From an uncultured Bacteroidales bacterium (GTDB lineage Bacteria; Bacteroidota; Bacteroidia; Bacteroidales; Bacteroidaceae), in NCBI GenBank assembly GCA_902772585.1, contig CACYBB010000019.1, positions 23,247 through 87,246 of the forward strand: a stretch of DNA of 64,000 nucleotides. The letters run 5' to 3'. Shown piece by piece: positions 1-6,966 of this stretch (position 1 is the first letter of the stretch; the number at the start of each line of letters is the position of its first letter). The notes below the pieces were generated by a model. It saw only the letters and a list, made by a program, of their open reading frames with translations. It did not search any database and had not been told where the DNA came from. Made by a program: the position numbers and the translations under genes.

Positions 1-1
1 T

Positions 2-1150
2 ACCCTGAAAGAAGAATTAGAGCAAGACTTCAGTACCACCTATTATTATTACGCGCTCATCTGCAAGGCTGTTGCAGACAAGCGTTATGATGACGCCATC
101 AAACTGACCTATAACCTCACCAACACCACAGATATCTATAAGTTCCAAACGGAGATTTACGAACTTTCTGGTGATACCCAACGTGCTTTTGACATCCAGA
201 AGCACTATATGGCTATCAAAGACTCTGTGAACAATGTCATCATGAGTGAAGAAATCATGGGAACAGCCAGCGACCTGGAAAATGCTGAAGCGCGCAGTCT
301 GTCAATGGAAAAACACAACACGCTGCTGAAATATGCCATCAACATTGTCTTCTTTGGCGCTTTGCTGATAGGTCTGCTCATCTACCGTATGAATAAGAAT
401 CGCTACATGCGAAAGTTGCAACGTCAGAACCACGACCTGCTTATTGCTCGCGACAAAGCACAGGAGGCCAACCGTATGAAGATTAGCTTCCTGCAGAATA
501 TGAGTCATGAGATACGCACCCCGCTAAACATTATCAGTGGCTATGCTCAGATTATCAGCGACCCACGCACATTGACCAGCGACTCAGAGCGTGCCGACAT
601 TGCCAAGCGCATCTCTCACAGCACAAACACCATCGTTCGTATCGTTGATGAGATTCTTGACATTTCCAGTAAAGAGAGCATACATTATATCGACAAGTCT
701 GACTTAGTTGCATGTAACGATCTGCTAAGAAGGTTAGCAGAGCCATATCAAGATTACGACGCCCCATTCTCACTTCGTCTGGAGCTATTGCTCAAGGATA
801 GTTGCAAGATTCTGGTCAACCGTAAGGAGGTTCAGAAAATCCTTAATCACTTGATGGACAACGCTATCAAATTCACACCACAAGGTGGCACCATTACCCT
901 GCGCAGCTATCAACATAAGCTTAACCAGAACCTCGTCTGCCTCAGCGTCACTGATACCGGCTGTGGCATCAAGGATGGTGACGAAGAAAGAATCTTCGAA
1001 CACTTCTACAAGTCTGACATCTATAAAGAAGGGGTAGGTCTCGGACTATCTGTCGCCCGTCGTGTCGCCCGCCAATTGGGTGGCGACGTTGTCCTCGATA
1101 CCCGATACAAAGAAGGCAGCCGCTTTATCTTGCAGCTGCCTAAGGAATAA
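2..1150 (+). CDS. Sensor histidine kinase, 5' end cut off by the window
   Basis: The reading frame is open from the first bases, so the gene starts outside the window; the ATG at 209 is internal. The visible part begins with a helical, TPR-like stretch, followed by a single membrane segment near 340-395, a short coiled linker, a HisKA domain with the phospho-acceptor in SHEIRTPLN, and an HATPase domain with N box (MDNAIKF), DTGCGIK and GLGLSV motifs. It should autophosphorylate in the cytoplasm and pass phosphate to a response regulator, none of which is encoded nearby. The architecture and C-terminal wording (RQLGGDVVLDT) match the complete kinase at 6967-8955, so the two are paralogues. The signal it senses is not evident. 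Confidence 0.9.
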   Translation, partial: TLKEELEQDFSTTYYYYALICKAVADKRYDDAIKLTYNLTNTTDIYKFQTEIYELSGDTQRAFDIQKHYMAIKDSVNNVIMSEEIMGTASDLENAEARSLSMEKHNTLLKYAINIVFFGALLIGLLIYRMNKNRYMRKLQRQNHDLLIARDKAQEANRMKISFLQNMSHEIRTPLNIISGYAQIISDPRTLTSDSERADIAKRISHSTNTIVRIVDEILDISSKESIHYIDKSDLVACNDLLRRLAEPYQDYDAPFSLRLELLLKDSCKILVNRKEVQKILNHLMDNAIKFTPQGGTITLRSYQHKLNQNLVCLSVTDTGCGIKDGDEERIFEHFYKSDIYKEGVGLGLSVARRVARQLGGDVVLDTRYKEGSRFILQLPKE

Positions 1151-1151
1151 T

Positions 1152-1179
1152 GCATCGGACTAAACAGACAGAAACGGAC
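1152..1179. repeat. Single arm of the CGGAC-word repeat
   Basis: This 28-nt arm starts GCATCGGAC and carries further GGAC words. It fills the gap between the convergent kinase and nadK stop codons and touches the nadK stop. The opposing arm is missing or degraded here; only a short GTCCG follows. It belongs to the same family as the arms at 2885, 3558, 4023, 4547 and 4815. Confidence 0.7.
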
Positions 1180-2069
1180 TATTGTCCGCGCAGGTCGGCG
1201 CCCCACATCATCTTTTCACGCAAGGTATGGAAGTACTTCGTACCTGCACGCTTGATAACCTTGACACGATAGGGAGCCTTGCGTAGTGTCAGACGTGTGG
1301 TGTCGGGTAACTTCTCAGAACGACCGTCCAGTGCCACAAGATAGTTCTGTGTTCTGCTCTCTACAGTGAGTTTGATTTCACAGTCTTCCGAGAAGACGAT
1401 AGGACGCACATTCAATGAATGGGGGGCAACAGCAGTCAGTGAGAAGACATGTGTTCCTGGTACGATAATCGGGCCACCATTTGACAGCGAATAAGCCGTA
1501 GATCCTGTAGGTGTCGACATAATCAGTCCATCGGCCTGATAGGTTGTCAGATAGTCACCGTTCACTGTTGTATGGATGGTAATCATCGAGGCATTGTCAC
1601 GTTTCAGAATAGCCACATCGTTCAGGGCACAGCTATATCCTTTCAATGGTTGTCCGTCCGTTTCCACCTTGATGACTGCTCTGGTGTCTATGGCATAGTC
1701 ACCCTCATAGAGTGCGTCGATGGTGCGTTCTATCTCCTGCGCCTTCACGTCGGCCAGGAATCCCAAGCGCCCCGTATTGACACCCAGAATGGGAATCTGT
1801 TTGTTACCTACCATACTGGCAGCACGCAGGAAAGTACCGTCACCACCCATAGATACGACAAAGTCTGCAGAGAAGTCAGAGTGGTCGAAGACTGTTACTC
1901 CTTCTACCGGCAGGCGCTGACCATCAGTCAGAAACGTATAGAACTCACGTTCTATAAAAACATCTGCCTGTCTGGCAGCCAGACAAGCCAGCAGTTTCTG
2001 GATGGAAACCGACTTCTTGGGTTGGTAGGTATTACCGAAAATTGCGAACCTTAATTTACGTGACGTCAT
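1179..2069 (-). CDS. nadK: NAD kinase
   Basis: ATP-dependent phosphorylation of NAD to NADP in the cytosol. The 296-residue product has the family GGDGT motif at about residues 75-79 and NTGRLGFLAD at about 98-107, followed by the usual C-terminal substrate domain (DGLIMSTPTGSTAYSLSNGGP). The start was put at 2069 (MTSRKLRF) rather than the upstream in-frame codon at 2126. The longer form adds 19 residues with no family counterpart and would begin inside the putative promoter box at 2124-2131. It is divergent from pdxJ and convergent with the upstream kinase. Confidence 0.93.
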   Translation of the reverse strand: MTSRKLRFAIFGNTYQPKKSVSIQKLLACLAARQADVFIEREFYTFLTDGQRLPVEGVTVFDHSDFSADFVVSMGGDGTFLRAASMVGNKQIPILGVNTGRLGFLADVKAQEIERTIDALYEGDYAIDTRAVIKVETDGQPLKGYSCALNDVAILKRDNASMITIHTTVNGDYLTTYQADGLIMSTPTGSTAYSLSNGGPIIVPGTHVFSLTAVAPHSLNVRPIVFSEDCEIKLTVESRTQNYLVALDGRSEKLPDTTRLTLRKAPYRVKVIKRAGTKYFHTLREKMMWGADLRGQ

Positions 2070-2109
2070 ATTTTTTGGCTCTTTTAGCTGTTTATTCGCA
2101 AAGAATTTG

Positions 2110-2131
2110 TATCTTTGCACGTGCAAAGTTA
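2110..2131. promoter_or_regulatory. Interlocked divergent promoters for nadK and pdxJ
   Basis: A near-perfect palindrome carries a Bacteroidetes -7 box on each strand: TATCTTTG at 2110-2117 on + and TAACTTTG at 2131-2124 on -. The + box points to pdxJ and the - box to nadK. The boxes are only six bases apart, so polymerase could hardly occupy both at once. No convincing TTTG -33 box is seen on either side. Confidence 0.6.
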
Positions 2132-2170
2132 CAAATAAAAGTGAAAAAAGAATAGCGAAAACGGAAAAAT

Positions 2171-2884
2171 ATGACGAAACTAAGCGTAAATATCAATAAG
2201 ATTGCCACTCTGCGCAATGCCAGAGGTGGTAATAATCCCAATGTTCTGACTGTTGCCCGTGACGTAGAACTCTTTGGTGGACAGGGCATTACCGTTCATC
2301 CGCGTCCCGACGAGCGTCATATCCGCTATCAGGATGTGCGTGACCTGCGCCCACAGATTACCACAGAGTTTAACATCGAGGGTAATCCCATCGATTCGTT
2401 CACGGAACTGGTATTAGAGGTAGTGCCCACACAGGTGACACTCGTCCCAGATGGTCACGACCAGATAACGTCGAACCACGGATGGGACACCATAGAGAAC
2501 AAAGCGTTCCTTACGGACATCTGCAAGACATTCAAGGATGCAGGCATCCGCACCAGCATCTTCGTCGATGCCGACCCACGTCAGGTCGAAGGTGCTAAGG
2601 TCTGTGGTGCCGACCGTGTAGAACTCTATACAGAACCCTATGCCTCTGGCTATGCAGCCAATCGTGAGGCTGCCATCGCTCCGTTTATTGCTGCTGCTGA
2701 AGAGGCACGCCGCGTAGGACTGGGCCTCAACGCTGGTCACGACCTGTCGCTGGAGAACCTGGCCTATTATCACCAGCAGATTCCCTGGACTGATGAGGTC
2801 AGCATCGGCCACGCTCTCATCTGTGATGCTCTTTACTTGGGTCTGCAGGAAACCATCAAGCAATATCTCAATGCATTAAAATAA
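2171..2884 (+). CDS. pdxJ: Pyridoxine 5'-phosphate synthase
   Basis: Condenses 1-deoxy-D-xylulose 5-phosphate with 3-amino-2-oxopropyl phosphate to form pyridoxine 5'-phosphate in the DXP-dependent vitamin B6 pathway. The 237-residue product has normal length and a family N-terminus (LSVNINKIATLRNARGG). The early histidine-containing substrate motif is at about residues 40-51 (ITVHPRPDERHI), with later barrel segments such as SIFVDADPRQ and GLGLNAGHDLS. It has its own predicted promoter at 2110. A hairpin repeat follows directly after the stop. pdxB, an earlier step of the same pathway, lies at 27834. Confidence 0.95.
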   Translation: MTKLSVNINKIATLRNARGGNNPNVLTVARDVELFGGQGITVHPRPDERHIRYQDVRDLRPQITTEFNIEGNPIDSFTELVLEVVPTQVTLVPDGHDQITSNHGWDTIENKAFLTDICKTFKDAGIRTSIFVDADPRQVEGAKVCGADRVELYTEPYASGYAANREAAIAPFIAAAEEARRVGLGLNAGHDLSLENLAYYHQQIPWTDEVSIGHALICDALYLGLQETIKQYLNALK

Positions 2885-2969
2885 GCATCGGACAAAACGG
2901 ACTAACACGGACTATTTTTCAACAGAAGAAGAAAGAACAAGGTCCGTACCAGTCCGTTCAGTCCGATGC
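2885..2969. repeat. Complete CGGAC hairpin element
   Basis: A left arm at 2885-2912 (GCATCGGAC...CACGGAC) and an inverted right arm at 2942-2969 (GTCCGTACC...GTCCGATGC) enclose a 29-nt purine-rich loop. Each arm has three CGGAC words 9-10 nt apart. It lies between pdxJ and the DJ-1 gene. This is the simplest full copy of the family. Confidence 0.85.
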
Positions 2970-2985
2970 AAAAAATCAAAAGACG

Positions 2986-3552
2986 ATGAAAAAGGTATAT
3001 GTATTCTTAGCTGACGGCTTCGAGGATGTCGAGGCCCTCATTCCCGTTGACGTGTTGCGTCGCGGTGGTGTTGACGTAACAACGGTAAGCATCAGCGACT
3101 TTCCTTTGGTAACTTCAGCACACGGAGTGAACATCGAGGCAGACATGATGTTTGAGCAAGGTAACTTTACGGATGCAGACTTGGTTTTCCTGCCTGGCGG
3201 AATGCCTGGTGCCAAGAACCTTTATGAGCATAAGGGTGTCTGCAAGGTTGTTGTCGACCAGTTTGCCGCTGGTAAGAAAGTGGCTGCCATCTGTGCCGCT
3301 CCAGGCGTCGTGTTAGGACAACTGGGAATCCTTGAAGGCAAGAAGGCTACTTGCTATCCTGGTTTTGAGCAGATGCTTGACGGTGCCACCTATACTGCCG
3401 ACCTGGTAACTGTTGATGGCAATGTCACTACAGCCGAAGGTCCTGCAGCAGCCTTTCCCTTTGCCTACGAGCTCCTTGCGCAACTAGTAGACAAGAAAAC
3501 CTCTGACCAGATAGCAGAAGGCATGCGCTTCAAACACCTGATGCAGAAATAA
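2986..3552 (+). CDS. DJ-1/PfpI family protein
   Basis: The 188-residue product covers one complete DJ-1/ThiJ/PfpI domain. It has the conserved early glutamate (GFEDVEA, about residue 13), the FLPGGMPGA segment and a nucleophile-elbow cysteine at about residue 103 (AAICAAPGV). Family members act as stress-linked deglycase-like or chaperone-like proteins, and the exact reaction here cannot be told from sequence. It resembles the YajL/DJ-1 branch more than the PfpI protease branch (inference from the N-terminus). It has no signal peptide. CGGAC repeats flank it on both sides. Confidence 0.88.
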   Translation: MKKVYVFLADGFEDVEALIPVDVLRRGGVDVTTVSISDFPLVTSAHGVNIEADMMFEQGNFTDADLVFLPGGMPGAKNLYEHKGVCKVVVDQFAAGKKVAAICAAPGVVLGQLGILEGKKATCYPGFEQMLDGATYTADLVTVDGNVTTAEGPAAAFPFAYELLAQLVDKKTSDQIAEGMRFKHLMQK

Positions 3553-3557
3553 TTTTA

Positions 3558-3657
3558 GCAGCGGACTCAACGGACTGACACGGACGTAAGTATTTAAAAG
3601 CAACGGACTGACACGGACTTAAGTATTTAAAAGCAACGGACTGACACGGACGATTTT
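3558..3657. repeat. Left arm plus 33-bp tandem copies in front of the GxxExxY gene
   Basis: The canonical left arm lies at 3558-3585. A 33-bp unit beginning AACGGACTGACACGGAC starts at 3569, 3602 and 3635; the third copy is cut short at the ATG at 3658. The units are nearly identical, which points to recent tandem duplication. The inverted partner arm is on the far side of the gene at 4023-4050. Confidence 0.85.
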
Positions 3658-4023
3658 ATGTTACTATACGAAGAATTATCAAGAAAGGTATTAGAGGCTT
3701 ATTTCAATGTCTTCAAGCACCTTACAACAGGGCTATTGGAGAGTGTCTACGAGAAAGCTCTATGCATCGAGTTTGACGAGATGGGCATACCTTATGAGCG
3801 CCAAAAACGCCTTCAGATAACATACAAAGGAATCATTATTGGCGAATTTGTAAGTGACATAGTTGTGGACAACAAGATTATCCTTGAATTAAAGTCAATT
3901 CCAGAGCTAACACCTGCCAACACTGCACAACTTATCAACTATCTTAAAATCACTGGTATGTCCGTGGGGTATCTATTAAATTTCGGTGAAAGCCGAGATT
4001 ACAAACGAATTATAAACAAATAG
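3658..4023 (+). CDS. GxxExxY protein
   Basis: The 121-residue product carries the name-giving motif as GLLESVY (residues 25-31). A PD-(D/E)xK nuclease-like core follows: Asp at about 67 (FVSDIVV) and E-L-K at about 77-79, then the hydrophobic C-terminal part ending GYLLNFGE. Function of the family is not established; nuclease-like activity is an inference from the fold. The gene is visibly more AT-rich than its neighbours. It sits between oppositely oriented CGGAC repeat arms, and its TAG stop overlaps the first base of the right arm. This suggests it travels with, or acts on, the repeat. Confidence 0.88.
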   Translation: MLLYEELSRKVLEAYFNVFKHLTTGLLESVYEKALCIEFDEMGIPYERQKRLQITYKGIIIGEFVSDIVVDNKIILELKSIPELTPANTAQLINYLKITGMSVGYLLNFGESRDYKRIINK

Positions 4024-4050
4024 TCCGTGTAAGTCCGTTAAGTCCGATGC
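4023..4050. repeat. Right arm of the CGGAC repeat after the GxxExxY gene
   Basis: This 28-nt inverted arm (GTCCGTGTAAGTCCG...GTCCGATGC) pairs with the left arm at 3558-3585. It begins on the last base of the GxxExxY stop codon and ends 18 nt before the ispD start. Confidence 0.85.
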
Positions 4051-4068
4051 TATATATTTGATGCTAAT

Positions 4069-4833
4069 ATGGATTATATAATAATAGTAGCAGGAGGTAA
4101 AGGCCTGCGGATGGGAACAGATATTCCCAAACAGTTCTTGCCCATTGGCGGGAAGCCAGTACTGATGCGAACCCTCGAAAGGTTTCGCGCATATTCCCCT
4201 ACCCTGCAGATTATCCTTGTACTTCCCAAAGCACAACAGGACTACTGGCTGCAACTCTGCCAAGAGTACGATTTCAAGGTGGAATACCAGATGACTGATG
4301 GTGGCGAGACACGCTTCCATTCCGTGCAACATGGCTTAGCGCTTATCCCTGATGACGCTCAGGGTGTGGTAGGCGTTCACGATGGTGTGCGTCCCTTCCC
4401 TGCTATCGATGTCATCCGCAACTGCTACGAGACAGCCCGTAAAGCCAAGGCCGTCATTCCCGTCATTCCCATCGTCGAGACCCTGCGACATATTAAGGCA
4501 GCGGACGAACACGGACCTATACGGACTAATGGACATGATAATAATGGTTCGTGTAAGTCCGTTAAGTCCGATGCATTTAACATATCCGAGACTGTGCCTC
4601 GTGGCGACTACCGTCTGGTGCAGACGCCACAGACTTTCGACATCCAGTTGCTCAAGGCTGCCAACCGTCAGCCGTACAACGATGGTTTCACCGACGATGC
4701 CAGCGTAGTGGAGGCTTTCGGCTTCGACATTACCCTCGTGGAAGGCAATCGTGAGAATATCAAAATCACAACGCCCTATGACCTGAACATAGCAGAAATG
4801 TTGTGCAATACTAAGTCCGTATCAGTCCGTTAA
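4069..4833 (+). CDS. ispD: 2-C-methyl-D-erythritol 4-phosphate cytidylyltransferase with a repeat-derived insert
   Basis: Third enzyme of the MEP isoprenoid pathway, transferring CMP to methylerythritol phosphate. The family nucleotide-binding start is clear ([20 protein letters not shown]), as are DGVRPF and RLVQTPQTF. At 254 residues it is longer than the usual roughly 230. The excess falls at about residues 144-169, which are encoded by a CGGAC repeat element read in frame, in the segment that forms the dimerisation arm in characterised IspD (family knowledge). The final residues (KSVSVR) and the stop come from another repeat arm. Dxr, the earlier enzyme of the pathway, is at 25266. Confidence 0.93.
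   Translation: MDYIIIVAGGKGLRMGTDIPKQFLPIGGKPVLMRTLERFRAYSPTLQIILVLPKAQQDYWLQLCQEYDFKVEYQMTDGGETRFHSVQHGLALIPDDAQGVVGVHDGVRPFPAIDVIRNCYETARKAKAVIPVIPIVETLRHIKAADEHGPIRTNGHDNNGSCKSVKSDAFNISETVPRGDYRLVQTPQTFDIQLLKAANRQPYNDGFTDDASVVEAFGFDITLVEGNRENIKITTPYDLNIAEMLCNTKSVSVR
4498..4574. repeat. CGGAC repeat element inside ispD
   Basis: A degraded left arm (GCAGCGGAC, then GGAC words) and a well-kept right arm at 4547-4574, ending GTCCGATGC, enclose a short loop. The right arm differs from the one at 4023-4050 by a single base. The element is read through in frame as 26 hydrophilic residues. Confidence 0.85.
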
Positions 4834-4842
4834 GTCCGATGC
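4815..4842. repeat. CGGAC right arm spanning the ispD stop and recG start
   Basis: This 28-nt arm has the GTCCG words and the GTCCGATGC end. The TAA at 4831-4833 ends ispD and the ATG at 4839-4841 starts recG, so the repeat provides both signals. No left partner is nearby. Confidence 0.85.
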
Positions 4843-6941
4843 AAAGTATCCTCCAACAAGACATACAATACTTGGCAGGCGTAGGCCCTAACCGCAGGAA
4901 GATGCTCAGCGACGAACTGGGCATCCACACCTTTGGTGACTTGTTGGAGTATTACCCTTATAAGCATGTAGACCGTAGCCGTCTCTATGCCATTCGCGAA
5001 CTCACTGGCGACATGCCGTTCGTGCAGGTCAAGGGGCATATCCTTAGCTTCGAGACCTTCAAGATGAGCGCCCGCAAGAAGCGCGTCGTGGCCCATTTTA
5101 CTGATGGCTTGGGCAAGGTGATGGACCTCACATGGTTCAATTATGCCGACAGTGCCCTGAAGAAATATAAGGTTGGCACCGAATACGTGGTCTTCGGACG
5201 TCCGCAGGTCTTCAACGGACGCATACAGTTGGTTCACCCCGATATGGAGGAGGCCGACAAGTTGGAACTCTCCGCTATGGGCATGCAGCCCTACTACAAC
5301 ACGTCGGAGAAGATGAAGAAGTCGAGCCTCAACAGTCGTGCCATCGAGAAACTCACCAAGACGCTCCTCGACACGCTGAAGGAACCCATCCCTGAGACTA
5401 TCCCTGACTTCATCACCCAGAAACTGCACCTTGTCAGTCGCGACGAGGCCCTGCGCCACATCCACTATCCGCAGAATGCCAAGCAACTGGAGCAGGCCCG
5501 TCTGCGCTTGAAATTCGAAGAACTGTTCTTCGTACAGCTTAATATATTAAGGTACGCGAGCGACCAGCGTCGTAAATACCGTGGTTATGTATTCTCGAAG
5601 GTGGGCGACCACTTCAACACCTTCTACAAGGAGAACCTGCCCTTCCCTTTGACGGAAGCCCAGAAACGCGTTATCCGCGAGATTCGCAAGGATATGGGCA
5701 GTGGTCGCCAGATGAACCGTCTGCTGCAAGGTGACGTAGGCTCTGGCAAGACACTCGTAGCACTGATGTCTATGCTCATCGCACTGGACAACGGTTATCA
5801 GGCCTGCATCATGGCACCCACCGAGATACTTGCCGAACAACACCTGCAGACCATCATGGACTTCCTGGAGGGACTGCCCATCCGTGTGGCCCTGCTGACG
5901 GGTATTGTCAAAGGCAAAAGGCGTCAGGAGATACTCGACGGACTGCTCGATGGTACCGTACAGATACTCGTTGGCACTCATGCCGTCATCGAGGATACCG
6001 TGCAGTTTGCCCGATTGGGTATGGTGGTTGTCGACGAGCAGCACCGCTTCGGTGTTGCCCAGCGTGCCAAGCTATGGAGCAAGAGCACCAATCCACCACA
6101 TGTCCTCGTCATGACGGCAACGCCCATTCCCCGCACGCTGGCGATGACGCTCTATGGTGACCTCGACGTCAGCATCATCGACGAGTTGCCCCCAGGTCGC
6201 AAACCCGTAGTCACCCAACATGTCTATGACCGTTCCTTGCCGTCGTTATACGACAGCATACGCAACCAGATACGGCAGGGACGTCAGGTTTATATTGTCT
6301 TCCCCCTCATTGAGGAGAGCGAGAAGATAGACCTCAAGAATCTGGAAGACGGCTTCCAGGTATTAACTCAGGTTTTCCCTGAGTTCCGACTCAGCAAGGT
6401 TCACGGCAAGATGAAGCCTGCCGACAAGGAAGCCGAGATGCAGAAGTTCGTCAGTGGCGAAACTCAGATTCTCGTTGCCACTACCGTCATTGAGGTGGGT
6501 GTCAACGTGCCCAATGCCTCCGTGATGGTCATCCTCGAAGCTCAGCGCTTCGGACTCTCCCAGCTGCATCAGCTTCGTGGTCGTGTAGGTCGTGGTGCTG
6601 ACCAGTCGTACTGCATTCTCGTCACCTGCCTGGAACTCAGTGCCGACACCCGCAAGCGCATCGACATCATGTGCGAGACCAACGATGGTTTCCGCATTGC
6701 CGAGGCTGACTTGAAGTTGCGTGGTCCTGGCGATCTGGAGGGTACCCAACAGAGTGGTATGGCCTTCGACCTGAAGATTGCCGACATTGCCCGCGATGGG
6801 CAAGTCGTCCAGATGGCTCGCGACGAAGCCCAGCTCATCATTGACGAAGACCCGCTCTGCTGTTCCGACCGCTATGCCTTGCTGTGGCGCAAATTGAAAG
6901 AACTACGTAAGACCAATATCAATTGGGGCGTCATCTCATAA
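4839..6941 (+). CDS. recG: ATP-dependent DNA helicase RecG
   Basis: Branch-migration helicase that regresses stalled forks and processes recombination intermediates. The 700-residue product has an N-terminal wedge/OB region (about residues 1-250), Walker A GDVGSGKT near 300, the DEQHRFG box near 400, TATPIPRTLA, and the helicase C domain with QLRGRVGRG. Length and order match the family. The start ATG lies at the end of a CGGAC repeat arm, five bases after the ispD stop, so translation is probably coupled. A later start is unlikely because LAGVGPNRRKML follows at once, as in other RecG proteins. Confidence 0.96.
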   Translation: MQSILQQDIQYLAGVGPNRRKMLSDELGIHTFGDLLEYYPYKHVDRSRLYAIRELTGDMPFVQVKGHILSFETFKMSARKKRVVAHFTDGLGKVMDLTWFNYADSALKKYKVGTEYVVFGRPQVFNGRIQLVHPDMEEADKLELSAMGMQPYYNTSEKMKKSSLNSRAIEKLTKTLLDTLKEPIPETIPDFITQKLHLVSRDEALRHIHYPQNAKQLEQARLRLKFEELFFVQLNILRYASDQRRKYRGYVFSKVGDHFNTFYKENLPFPLTEAQKRVIREIRKDMGSGRQMNRLLQGDVGSGKTLVALMSMLIALDNGYQACIMAPTEILAEQHLQTIMDFLEGLPIRVALLTGIVKGKRRQEILDGLLDGTVQILVGTHAVIEDTVQFARLGMVVVDEQHRFGVAQRAKLWSKSTNPPHVLVMTATPIPRTLAMTLYGDLDVSIIDELPPGRKPVVTQHVYDRSLPSLYDSIRNQIRQGRQVYIVFPLIEESEKIDLKNLEDGFQVLTQVFPEFRLSKVHGKMKPADKEAEMQKFVSGETQILVATTVIEVGVNVPNASVMVILEAQRFGLSQLHQLRGRVGRGADQSYCILVTCLELSADTRKRIDIMCETNDGFRIAEADLKLRGPGDLEGTQQSGMAFDLKIADIARDGQVVQMARDEAQLIIDEDPLCCSDRYALLWRKLKELRKTNINWGVIS

Positions 6942-6966
6942 CCCCAATAACCACATAACAAGATAT

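Noticed and set aside
3569-3657. Possible CRISPR or iteron origin
   Set aside because: The 33-nt units have no variable spacers, and no replication or cas genes are present; the units are extensions of the repeat arm.
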